Origin: Streptomyces mirabilis
Lineage (GTDB): Bacteria; Actinomycetota; Actinomycetes; Streptomycetales; Streptomycetaceae
Direction of reading: 5' to 3'
DNA length: 64,000 nucleotides
Assembly (NCBI RefSeq): GCF_039503195.1
Contig: NZ_JBCJKP010000001.1
Span: 6,572,001-6,636,000, forward strand
The position numbers and the translations under genes were made by a program. The stretch's first letter is position 1. Each line of letters starts with the position of its first letter. Shown piece after piece: positions 9,617-17,074 of the stretch. A model generated the notes under the pieces. The model made no database searches. It was not told the DNA's origin and worked only from the letters and a program-made list of their open reading frames with translations.

Positions 9617-10723
9617 CTACCCCCGGGCCAGTCCCGTCTTCACGCCCGCCCCGCACAACGGCACCACCGCCGTACGTCCTGCGAGCACCCCCTCCCGTAC
9701 CGCCGCCCAGCACGCCACTCCCGTCGACTCGACGTACAGACCCCGTGACGCCAAGTCCCTCTGGGCGTGGCGGATCTGGTCCTCCGTCACCGTGAGGAAC
9801 GTGCCACCGGAGTCGCGTACGGCGCGCAGGATCTGGCGGGCCCGGGGCGGGCGCGGGATGGCGATGCCCTCGGCGAAGGTGGGGGCCGAAGGGGTGACGC
9901 CGACCAGGTCGTCCGCGCCCTCGGCCCAGGCGTGCGCGAGCGGCGCCACCGCGGCGGCCTGGACGGCGTACAGCGCGGGCCGCCGGTCGATGAGCCCCGC
10001 CCCGTGCAGCTCGGCGACGGCGAGGGCGGCACCGAGGAGCAGGGTGCCGTTGCCGACGGGGACGACGATCACGTCGGGCAGGCGCCCGCCCAGGTCCTCC
10101 CAGAGCTCGTGCACGTACGTCTTCGTACCGTGCAGGAAGTAGGGGTTGAAGACGTGCGAGGCGTAGAAGGTGCCCGGGAGGTCCGCGGCCTCGCGCGCCG
10201 TCCGCGCCGTCGCCTCCCGGTCCCCGTCCACGAGGTGCACCCGCGCCCCGTGCGCCTCGATCTGCTCCAGCTTCTTCGGCGAGGTGTCCTCGGGGACGTA
10301 CACCGTGCAGGGCAGCGCGGCCCGCGCGCAGTACGCGGCGATCGCCGTCCCCGCGTTTCCGCTGCTGTCCGCGATCACCAGCCGTGGGCCCAGCCGCAGT
10401 GCCAGCTCGGCCAGCAGGACGGCGCCGCGGTCCTTGAAGGACAGGGTCGGCATCAGGAAGTCCAGCTTGGCCGAGATGCCCCCGCGCAGTTCCACCAGCG
10501 GGGTGCGGCCCTCGCCCAGGCTGACCGTGGGCGCCGCGAGCGGCAGGCACTCCGTGTACCGCCACAGTGAGTTCATCCGCCCGGTCAGGGAGGTGAGGGG
10601 CGCGGGGGTCGGTGCGAAGTCCAGGTCGAGCGGGCCGCGGCAGACCGGGCAGCACCAGTCGAGCGAGCCACCGGGGACGCGCGTACCGTCCGCCGGGCAG
10701 AAGCGATCCGGCAAAGGTGTCAT
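9617..10723 (-). CDS. PLP-dependent enzyme, threonine synthase-like
   Basis: 368 residues of fold-type II PLP enzyme. The N-terminus has a zinc-ribbon-like cysteine set (C9, C24/C25, C28), as in archaeal/actinobacterial threonine synthases. The PLP lysine is K97 in TLSFKDRGA, the phosphate-binding loop includes DSSGNAGTA, and VPVGNGTLLLGAALAV is the glycine-rich motif. The C-terminus has VESTGVACWAAV. Threonine synthase is the nearest activity, but such stand-alone paralogues may act on other O-phospho or O-acyl amino acids. It has no amino-acid biosynthesis neighbours here, so the substrate is open. Confidence 0.8.
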   Translation of the reverse strand: MTPLPDRFCPADGTRVPGGSLDWCCPVCRGPLDLDFAPTPAPLTSLTGRMNSLWRYTECLPLAAPTVSLGEGRTPLVELRGGISAKLDFLMPTLSFKDRGAVLLAELALRLGPRLVIADSSGNAGTAIAAYCARAALPCTVYVPEDTSPKKLEQIEAHGARVHLVDGDREATARTAREAADLPGTFYASHVFNPYFLHGTKTYVHELWEDLGGRLPDVIVVPVGNGTLLLGAALAVAELHGAGLIDRRPALYAVQAAAVAPLAHAWAEGADDLVGVTPSAPTFAEGIAIPRPPRARQILRAVRDSGGTFLTVTEDQIRHAQRDLASRGLYVESTGVACWAAVREGVLAGRTAVVPLCGAGVKTGLARG

Positions 10724-11032
10724 GTGCGCAGGCTATGCGTGCGCCTCGACGTCCTCGGGGAACCGCTCCGGGTCCGTGACCCACCCCGCCGCGAGGACGA
10801 GCCGCGAGGTGCGCTGCAGGGCGAGCAAGCCGAAGGGTGGTGGACGAAGGCGGCGGTCGCCACGGACGCGGACGTCTTCTCCGCCCCCTACAAGAAGGGC
10901 CTGAAGCTCATCGACCCGAGGAGGACGGTCACCGCACGCAAGGTTCTGGGCCCCACCACCACCCCGCTGTCGAACGGCGGGGGCGGGGGCAGTCGGGGCA
11001 ACGGGGGAAGCGGTGGCGCTCTGGAGGTGTGA
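10724..11032 (+). CDS. Hypothetical protein, possible truncated gene
   Basis: A GTG directly abutting the divergent PLP gene opens a 102-residue frame. The first 35 residues are Arg-rich and unconvincing. The rest is protein-like with GC-rich third positions: GWWTKAAVATDADVFSAPYK, then GLKLIDPRRTVTARKVLGP and a Gly/Ser tail ending GGALEV. It may be the C-terminal remnant of a larger gene whose front is lost. I do not recognise the family. No ribosome-binding site is seen. The following 147 nt to the gntR start contain only the regulatory palindrome at 11087. Confidence 0.3.
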   Translation: MRRLCVRLDVLGEPLRVRDPPRREDEPRGALQGEQAEGWWTKAAVATDADVFSAPYKKGLKLIDPRRTVTARKVLGPTTTPLSNGGGGGSRGNGGSGGALEV

Positions 11033-11086
11033 CGCGGGCTACAGCGGGGAGAAAGTGCCTGGGTAAAGCCCACGGCGGGGATTAGT

Positions 11087-11103
11087 AATCACATCGAGTG
11101 ATT
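11087..11103 (+). promoter_or_regulatory. Palindrome upstream of gntR-type gene, candidate operator
   Basis: AATCAC (11087-11092) and GTGATT (11098-11103) form a perfect 6-bp inverted repeat with a 5-nt spacer, 77 nt before the GTG start. GntR proteins commonly bind such sites and control their own genes. Confidence 0.4.
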
Positions 11104-11179
11104 CTTTGGCCTTCGCTTGCATGGCACAACCCACGGTTGCCAGGCTGTAGCTGTCTGTACAACCTGATGGGAGCGGCCA

Positions 11180-11932
11180 GTGACTTTCGGTGAGCAGCCG
11201 GCGTATCTGCGTGTCGCGGGTGATCTCCGCAAGAAGATCGTCGACGGTTCGCTGCCACCGCACACCCGCCTCCCCTCCCAGGCCAGGATCCGCGAGGAGT
11301 ACGGCGTCTCGGACACGGTCGCCCTGGAAGCGCGCAAGGTGCTGATGGCCGAAGGGCTGGTCGAGGGCCGCTCCGGCTCGGGGACGTATGTGCGGGAGCG
11401 GCCGGTGCCGCGCCGGGTCGCCCGCTCCGGGTACCGCCCGGACAGTGGAGCGACCCCTTTCCGCCAGGAGCAGGCCGACCTGGCCGTGCGCGGCACCTGG
11501 GAGTCGCACAGCGAACAGGCCGAGGCGAGCGGGGCGATCGCCGAGCGCCTCTCGATCCGGCCCGGCGACCGCGTGATGTGCACGAACTACGTCTTCCGGG
11601 ACGCCGGCGAGGCGATGATGCTCTCCACCTCCTGGGAGCCTCTCGCCGTCACGGGCCGCACCCCGGTGATGCTCCCCGAAGAAGGTCCGCTCGGGGGCAT
11701 GGGCGTCGTCGAGCGGATGGCGGCCATCGACGTGATCGTGGACAACGTGACGGAGGAAGTGGGCGCCCGCCCCGGCCTCGCCGAGGAACTCCTCGCGCTC
11801 GGCGGTGTCCCCGGACACGTGGTCGTCGTCATCCAGCGGACGTACTTCGCCTCGGGGCGCCCGGTGGAGACGGCCGACGTCGTCGTACCGGCGGACCGGT
11901 ATCGCATCGCGTACCACCTGCCCGTGAAGTAG
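11180..11932 (+). CDS. GntR/HutC family transcriptional regulator with UTRA domain
   Basis: 250 residues. The winged helix-turn-helix occupies about residues 8-75 (YLRVAGDLRKKIVDGSLPPH, LPSQARIREEYGVSD, then GLVEGRSGSGTYV). The UTRA effector-binding domain covers about 95-245, with SIRPGDRVMCTNYVF and VVIQRTYFASGRPVE. HutC-type regulators sense small metabolites and repress nearby operons or themselves. The start is GTG, preceded by GATGGGAG. It is transcribed alone, so the target is most likely its own promoter plus remote genes. After the TAG the same frame stays open for 48 codons and contains a CPAC...C...C peptide. Confidence 0.88.
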   Translation: MTFGEQPAYLRVAGDLRKKIVDGSLPPHTRLPSQARIREEYGVSDTVALEARKVLMAEGLVEGRSGSGTYVRERPVPRRVARSGYRPDSGATPFRQEQADLAVRGTWESHSEQAEASGAIAERLSIRPGDRVMCTNYVFRDAGEAMMLSTSWEPLAVTGRTPVMLPEEGPLGGMGVVERMAAIDVIVDNVTEEVGARPGLAEELLALGGVPGHVVVVIQRTYFASGRPVETADVVVPADRYRIAYHLPVK

Positions 11933-12271
11933 ACGCAGGAGTTCACGGGCGGTCGGCGTCCGCCGGGTGGGGACCCCTCGTTCCCGGGCGAGCCGACCGC
12001 CAAGTGCCCCGCGTGCAGCGTCAGTTGCAATCTGGCCTTTCTCAAATGCCCGGCCCGGAGCGGAGTTCGCGCTGCCTGACGGGCGCACGGAGGGCGCTCG
12101 ACGGCGCGTTCGTACCCGTGCGCCCCCTCCGTCTTGGCTGGTTGCGTACCTCTTTGTGTAAAGGCGTATTCGCTGCGTGAAGGTTAGGCGTAGGCTCGGG
12201 CATATGCGGATTGCGGTTTCGTTAGGGTGCGGGGCACGGCGCGGGCCGGGGGCGGGAAGTGGAGGGGCTCG
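11933..12271 (+). other. Gene-free stretch between gntR and the SPOR gene
   Basis: No convincing gene. The gntR frame continues without stop to the TGA at 12077-12079 and would encode AKCPACSVSCNLAFLKC among others. It has no start codon or ribosome-binding site. The lower-GC segment 12140-12230 probably contains the promoter of the SPOR gene (TAGGCT-like sequence near 12190). Confidence 0.4.
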
Positions 12272-12454
12272 ATGAACGACGGCACGATCACTCTTCCCTG
12301 GCTCGTCATACGGCAGGACGACAACGGCAATCGCTACCGCGTCGGCAGGTACGCGACCAGGGCCGAGGCCCAGAAGATCGCGGACAGCCTCGACGACCGC
12401 GGCCACAAGCAGCTCTACTGGGTCGAGCGGATCGCGCAGAACGGATCCAAGTGA
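12272..12454 (+). CDS. Very small SPOR domain-containing protein
   Basis: 60 residues starting MNDGTITLPWLVIRQDDNGN. The start ATG at 12272 has GGAGGGG 5 nt upstream. The body RYRVGRYATRAEAQKIADSL, then GHKQLYWVERI, matches the RNP-like SPOR fold, which binds denuded glycan strands of septal peptidoglycan. Most SPOR proteins have a membrane anchor or signal peptide. This one has neither, and the domain is nearly the whole protein. Either it acts in the cytoplasm with another ligand or it is exported by an unrecognised route. The family is conserved in streptomycetes from memory; function is not established. Confidence 0.8.
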   Translation: MNDGTITLPWLVIRQDDNGNRYRVGRYATRAEAQKIADSLDDRGHKQLYWVERIAQNGSK

Positions 12455-12516
12455 CGGTGTGAGGGCCCCGGCTTCGACGGTCCGACGTCCTGCTCCGTGT
12501 CCGGCGCGCCCTGCCG

Positions 12517-12522
12517 TAGGCT
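12517..12522 (+). promoter_or_regulatory. -10 box of a probable leaderless Nudix transcript
   Basis: TAGGCT ends 7 nt before the ATG at 12530, and no Shine-Dalgarno sequence is present. I see no convincing -35 box. Confidence 0.4.
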
Positions 12523-12529
12523 CCGGCGC

Positions 12530-12943
12530 ATGGACGAAACGATCGTGGTGGTGGGCGGCGCCCTGCTGCACGACGGACGCCTCCTCGCCGCGCGCCGCAG
12601 CGCGCCCCCCGAACTGGCCGGGCGCTGGGAGCTGCCCGGCGGCAAGGTGGAACCGGGCGAGGCCCCCGAAGCCGCCCTCGTACGCGAACTGCGCGAGGAA
12701 CTCGGCGTCACGGCGGAGTCCGTCGAGCGCGTCCCGGGGGAGTGGCCCCTGCGGACGCCGTACGTCCTGCGTGTGTGGACCGCGCGGCTGCTCCCGGGCT
12801 CGGCCGCCCCCACGCCCCTCGAGGATCACGACGACCTGCGCTGGCTGAGTCCGGACGAGCTCTGGGACGTGGCCTGGCTGGACCAGGACGTCCCCGCCGT
12901 GAAGGCGGTGCTGCGGCGCTGGGACGGCCAGGACCTGTCCTAG
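12530..12943 (+). CDS. Nudix hydrolase, MutT-like
   Basis: 137 residues. The Nudix box is complete: G38, E44, R52-E53-L54, E56-E57 and G59 in the canonical spacing (GGKVEPGEAPEAALVRELRE). The N-terminal strand is ETIVVVGGALLHDGRLL and the C-terminus has DDLRWLSPDEL. It resembles MutT/8-oxo-dGTP diphosphatase in size and layout and would hydrolyse oxidised nucleotides or another nucleoside diphosphate derivative using Mg2+. I start at the ATG at 12530, not the upstream GTG, because of the -10 box position and the family length. It stands alone. Confidence 0.88.
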   Translation: MDETIVVVGGALLHDGRLLAARRSAPPELAGRWELPGGKVEPGEAPEAALVRELREELGVTAESVERVPGEWPLRTPYVLRVWTARLLPGSAAPTPLEDHDDLRWLSPDELWDVAWLDQDVPAVKAVLRRWDGQDLS

Positions 12944-13189
12944 GCGCCGGCGGGCCGCGGGGTCGGGTGCCGTGCACCGACTCCTCTCTTTGGGTGACAC
13001 CGGTGACGTACGGGGTGCGGGCGCGGGTGCCGGTGCGCGGCGCTGTGTGTACGGCTTTCGGGAGCGGGAGGGCGCGAGCCGTGTCCGCGGCTCGAAGTCC
13101 CGTACGCCGTTCGTGCCACAGTGCGCCCGCATGTGCGGTAAAGCGTCCCGGATATCGGGTATGTGCCCATTAACCCCACGAAACCGGAC

Positions 13190-13621
13190 ATGGGTGGGTT
13201 CCTGGCCTGGGAAGTGATCGGCGTGATCGACACCGAAGGCGACTGCGCCGAGTGGAGCTTTCCCGCGGAGCCCGGTGCCGTCCGTACCGCCCGTGCCGTC
13301 GTCCGGGGCCAGCTGCGCACCTGGGGGCTGGATTCCCTCGGTGATGTGACCGCGCTGCTGGTCAGTGAGCTGGTGACCAACGCGCTGCGGCATGCCGCCG
13401 GCCCCATCGGTGTCCGTCTGGTCAGGCCCGGGGGACTGTCGGGCGCTCTCCTCGTGGAGGTCTCCGACCCGTTGCCCGACCCGCCCCGTGAGCGGTCCGC
13501 CGACGAGGACGACGAGAGTGGTCGAGGACTGCAACTGGTGGCGGGGTCGTCGCGGCGTTGGGGTACCCGGCCCGGGGACACTGGAAAGACGGTGTGGTTC
13601 GAACTGGGGGTGCCCGGTTGA
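13190..13621 (+). CDS. RsbW-like anti-sigma/ATP-binding regulatory protein
   Basis: 143 residues from the ATG at 13190; a GTG at 13163 and other GTGs are possible. It is a single HATPase_c domain of the RsbW/SpoIIAB type: the N-box SELVTNALRHAAG lies in the middle, followed by VEVSDPLPDPP (D of the G1 region), SGRGLQLVAGSSRRWG and the final TGKTVWFELGVPG. Such proteins bind sigma factors or anti-anti-sigma proteins and phosphorylate the latter. The next gene is a SpoIIE phosphatase that ends in the same kind of domain, so they may belong to one partner-switching circuit. No sigma-factor gene is adjacent. Confidence 0.8.
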   Translation: MGGFLAWEVIGVIDTEGDCAEWSFPAEPGAVRTARAVVRGQLRTWGLDSLGDVTALLVSELVTNALRHAAGPIGVRLVRPGGLSGALLVEVSDPLPDPPRERSADEDDESGRGLQLVAGSSRRWGTRPGDTGKTVWFELGVPG

Positions 13622-13957
13622 GGGTGCCGGCGATGGCCGGTTGGGGGTGTGGACGGTACCTGGTCGAGGGTGTGGACGGTGCCCGGCTGAGGGTGCGTCG
13701 GCTGTCGTGCTGAGGGTGTGTCGGGCGGAGGGTGGGGCGACCGATCGGTTCAGGCCACCAGAGTTGTCCGGAGTCTTTGATTCGATGGGGCGCCACCTGG
13801 TTAGAAGACTGGGAGTATGTCGCGGCCGGTCCAAAAACCATCGGGACCGTGCTGTGATCGTGAACACCGTGTTGTGCGGCGCCGTAGTGCTGGATACTGC
13901 GGGCAGCCGCCCCCGGTGACCGGTGCCGGACGCGGTGAGCTGGAGGGGACGGTTCGC
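13622..13957. other. Gene-free stretch with tandem repeats before the SpoIIE gene
   Basis: Two 23-bp units starting GGTTGGGGGTGTGGACGGT lie at 13639-13661 and 13662-13684 with a degenerate third unit after. The remainder is leader for the phosphatase gene. No terminator for the preceding gene is evident. Confidence 0.5.
13639..13700. repeat. 23-bp tandem repeat
   Basis: Two full 23-bp copies, differing at a few positions, and a partial third copy beginning at 13685. Confidence 0.6.
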
Positions 13958-16861
13958 GTGAGCGAGATACCAGCGAAGGCCACGGAGTCCGAGGACCCGT
14001 CGGACGGCGCGAGGGCGGGGGCCGCGGGCGATTCCGCCGTGGCCGGAGCGACGGGCGGGGCGACGGGCGACGCCATGACCCGACCGCGGGGCGACGCGAG
14101 AACCGAGCCGACGAACACACCATGGGGCGGCGCACCCTCCGGACCGAGCGACGCCGCGAGGCACCGGACGGCGGGCGCCTCGACGGGTTCCCGGGCGGGC
14201 GATCCGACGGACTCCGGCACGGACGCGGGCGCGGACAACGGCGTGGACATCGACCGGGCCACGGCCGTGTCGCCTGGTGGACCGCAGGGCGGAGCATCCG
14301 TCCTACCACCAGGCGAACCGTCCGACGTACCGCCCGTCGAACCGTCCGGCGAGCCCATGGGCGACGCGATGTGGCAGAGCAGCCCGCCCGGTTCGATCTA
14401 CGACTACATCAAGGTCGCCTCGTTCTCCATCGGCGCCGACGGCCTCGTCGACCAGTGGAGCCTGCGTGCCGAGCAGCTCTTCGGTATATCCCCCGAGCGC
14501 GCCCTCGGCATGGACCCCATCGAGGCGTTCTTCGAACCCGACCAGCGCGAGCGCGGCCAGCGCAAGATGGCGGAGATCCTGGACGGCCGCGAGTGGACCG
14601 GTGTGGTCCCCTTCCGCATGCCGGCCGACGAGGACGGCGAGCCGGGCGCCGAGGGCCTCGCCGAGGTCTATGTGATGCCCACCACGACGGAGGACGGCGA
14701 GCGGGCCGCCGTGTGCATCGTCGTGGACGTCCGCACCCTCCGCAGCATCGAGACGGACCTCGCCGCCTCGCAGGCGATTTTCGGTCAATCTCCGTTCGGC
14801 TTCCTGCTCATCGACACGGATCTGCGGGTCCGGCGCGCCAACAAGCGGTTCGCCTCGGTGTTCGGCGGAAACGTGGAGAGCCACCGTGGCCGTACGGTCC
14901 ACGACTATCTGCCGCGTTCCGAGGGCGATCGGGTCGCCGCGACGCTGCGCCGCGTCCTCGAAACCGGCGACTCCATCACGGACATGCACGTCACCGGTTT
15001 CATACCCGGCTCCGACGAGCGTCGGCACTGGTCGATCAACCTCTACCGCGTACACAGCGGTACCGGCCGCCCCATCGGTATCGCCTGGCTCGGAACCGAC
15101 ATCACCAGCCGACGGGCCGCGGCCCGGGAAGCGGCCGCCGCCCGGCGCAATCTCGCTCTTCTGAACGAGGCGGGCGCCCGCATCGGCAACTCCCTCGACC
15201 TGGAGACCACCGCGCGCGAACTCCTCGACGTCGTCGTGCCCGGTTTCTGCGACCTCGCCACCGTCGACCTGTACCAGGGCCTGCTGGCGGGCGACGAGAC
15301 CCCGCGGGCGCTCGCCGACGGCAGCGCGGAGCTGCGTCGGGTCGCCTTCGCCAGCGCCGTGTCCGACGCGCCGTTCATCGGCGGACCGGCCCCCGTGGCC
15401 GTGGGCGCCGTCCACCACTACCCGTTCAACTCGCCCTGCGCGGACGCCCTGCGCACCGCCCGCCCCCAGCACGTCCCCGCCGAGGACGGCGGGCTCATCC
15501 AGTCCACGCTGGCGGTCCCGATGGTCGCCCACGACACGGTGGTCGGCCTCGCCCAGTTCTCCCGTACGAAGGGCAGCGAGCCCTTCGGCGACCGCGACCG
15601 GGCGCTGGCGGTGGAACTCGCGGCGCGGGCCGCGGTCTGCATCGACAACGCCCGCCTGTACCGCCGCGAGCACGAACGCGCGCTGATCCTGCAGCGCTCG
15701 CTCCTCCCGCCGGGCGACCCGGAGGCCTCCGGTCTGGACATCGCGTGTCGCTATCTGCCCGGCAACGCGGCCACCGAGGTCGGCGGCGACTGGTTCGACG
15801 TCATCGAGCTCCCCGGTCACCGCACGGCGTTGGTCGTCGGCGACGTCATGGGGCGCGGTCTGCGGGCGGCGGTCGCCATGGGCGAACTGCGCACCGCGGT
15901 GCGCACCCTGGCCCTCCTCGACCTCGAACCCGCCGAAGTCCTCTCGGCGTTGGACGAGATCGCTCGCGGCCTCGGCACCCCCGGCGGAGTCCAGCAGGCC
16001 ACCCGCGCGGCCCGCCAGCCCCGCGACGCCGACCTCTCCGAGGTGTACCTGGCGACCTGTGTGTACGCGGTGTACGACTCCGTGACCCGCCGCTGCACCT
16101 TCGCCAACGCGGGCCATCTGCCGCCGGTGCTGGTCGAACCCGGCGAGAGCGCGCTGATGCTCGACGTGCCGCCGGGCATGCCGCTCGGGGTGGGCGGCGA
16201 GCCCTTCGAGGAGGTGGAGGTCGAACTACCCGAAGGCGCACTGTTGGCGCTCTACACGGATGGACTGGTCGAATCGCGCGATCACCCCCTCGACGAGGGT
16301 CTGCAGGCCTTCGTCGGCGCGCTCACCGACCCCTCCCGCCCCCTGGAGGACGTGTGCGACCACGTCCTCAACACCCTCGACACCCACCACGGCGAGGACG
16401 ACATCGCGCTGCTGATGGCTCGCGTCCAGGGGCTGCCCGCCGATTCCGTCGGCGACTGGACGCTGCCGCGCGAGCCGCGCAGTGTGGGGCGGGCCCGTGA
16501 GTACGCGCGCACCCAGCTCACCGCCTGGGACCTGGAGCCGCTCGTCGACACCGCCGAGCTCCTGGTCAGCGAACTCGTCACCAACGCGCTGCGCTACGGC
16601 GAGGGTGAGATCAGGCTGCGCCTGCTGCTGGACCGGACCCTCGTGTGCGAGGTGTGGGACGCGGGCCTCGTCCAGCCGCGCCGGCGCCGCGCCCGCGACA
16701 CGGACGAGGGGGGCCGGGGGCTGCAGCTCGTCGGTCTGCTCTCCGCCTCATGGGGTTCGCGGCGGACGCCGCGCGGCAAGACGGTCTGGTTCGAACTCCC
16801 GCTCCCGGACGGCGGCACGCCCCTCACGGATCCGGCGGAGGCGTTGCTGAGCCTGTTCTGA
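13958..16861 (+). CDS. Multidomain PP2C/SpoIIE phosphatase (PAS-PAS-GAF-SpoIIE-HATPase)
   Basis: 967 residues from the GTG at 13958, which has GGAGGGG 9 nt upstream; earlier in-frame starts lack this. Residues 1-140 are Gly/Ala/Thr-rich and probably disordered. PAS 1 begins near 145 (YIKVASFSIGADGLVDQW), PAS 2 near 268 (IFGQSPFGFLLIDTDLRV), GAF about 397-567, and the SpoIIE phosphatase about 571-825 with metal-site motifs EVGGDWFDV and VVGDVMGRG. The last 130 residues are an RsbW-like ATPase (SELVTNALRYGEG, GRGLQLVGLLSASWGSR). It would sense a signal, dephosphorylate an anti-anti-sigma factor and possibly also bind it. No transmembrane segment, so it is cytoplasmic. Confidence 0.92.
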   Translation: MSEIPAKATESEDPSDGARAGAAGDSAVAGATGGATGDAMTRPRGDARTEPTNTPWGGAPSGPSDAARHRTAGASTGSRAGDPTDSGTDAGADNGVDIDRATAVSPGGPQGGASVLPPGEPSDVPPVEPSGEPMGDAMWQSSPPGSIYDYIKVASFSIGADGLVDQWSLRAEQLFGISPERALGMDPIEAFFEPDQRERGQRKMAEILDGREWTGVVPFRMPADEDGEPGAEGLAEVYVMPTTTEDGERAAVCIVVDVRTLRSIETDLAASQAIFGQSPFGFLLIDTDLRVRRANKRFASVFGGNVESHRGRTVHDYLPRSEGDRVAATLRRVLETGDSITDMHVTGFIPGSDERRHWSINLYRVHSGTGRPIGIAWLGTDITSRRAAAREAAAARRNLALLNEAGARIGNSLDLETTARELLDVVVPGFCDLATVDLYQGLLAGDETPRALADGSAELRRVAFASAVSDAPFIGGPAPVAVGAVHHYPFNSPCADALRTARPQHVPAEDGGLIQSTLAVPMVAHDTVVGLAQFSRTKGSEPFGDRDRALAVELAARAAVCIDNARLYRREHERALILQRSLLPPGDPEASGLDIACRYLPGNAATEVGGDWFDVIELPGHRTALVVGDVMGRGLRAAVAMGELRTAVRTLALLDLEPAEVLSALDEIARGLGTPGGVQQATRAARQPRDADLSEVYLATCVYAVYDSVTRRCTFANAGHLPPVLVEPGESALMLDVPPGMPLGVGGEPFEEVEVELPEGALLALYTDGLVESRDHPLDEGLQAFVGALTDPSRPLEDVCDHVLNTLDTHHGEDDIALLMARVQGLPADSVGDWTLPREPRSVGRAREYARTQLTAWDLEPLVDTAELLVSELVTNALRYGEGEIRLRLLLDRTLVCEVWDAGLVQPRRRRARDTDEGGRGLQLVGLLSASWGSRRTPRGKTVWFELPLPDGGTPLTDPAEALLSLF

Positions 16862-16869
16862 CGGCACAG

Positions 16870-16975
16870 TTCCCCCGCGCCCCCTGGGCGGGGCTTCGCC
16901 CCGGTTCCCCGCCCGGCCGGTGGTTCCTCGGCTGCGCGCCGGTGGGGGCTGGTCGCGCAACTCCCCGAGCCCCCA
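16870..16975. repeat. Dispersed intergenic GC-rich element, copy 1
   Basis: Contains GGGGGCTGGTCGCGCAACTC with flanking GCCCC/GGGGC hairpin arms. Related sequence is found at 25650-25790, 54034, 57791 and 63842. These are typical streptomycete intergenic palindromes between gene ends. Confidence 0.6.
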
Positions 16976-16983
16976 AAAAAGGC

Positions 16984-17059
16984 AAAAGGCCGCCGCGCCC
17001 CTAAAAGGGCCGCCGCGCTCCTAAAAGCCGCCGCGCTGCCCAAAGCCCCCGCGCTCCTG
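16984..17059. repeat. Four imperfect 19-nt tandem units
   Basis: Units begin AAAAGGCCGCCGCGCC (16984), AAAAGGGCCGCCGCGC (17003), AAAAGCCGCCGCGC (17023) and AAAGCCCCCGCGC (17042). They lie just past the stop of the minus-strand membrane gene. Confidence 0.6.
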
Positions 17060-17074
17060 AAAACCTTCGCGCCC

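Noticed and set aside
9617..10723. Assigning the PLP enzyme as the housekeeping threonine synthase thrC
   Set aside because: The enzyme is alone, without hom or thrB, and has an unusual N-terminal ribbon. Paralogues with other substrates are common.
11039..14164. 1041-codon minus-strand open frame
   Set aside because: It lies antisense to the gntR, SPOR, Nudix and RsbW-like genes, is full of Arg/Pro/Ser/His low complexity and has no family motif. It is a GC-driven shadow frame.
14303..16117. 604-codon minus-strand frame opposite the SpoIIE phosphatase
   Set aside because: A shadow of the phosphatase gene, with no start signal and no domain.
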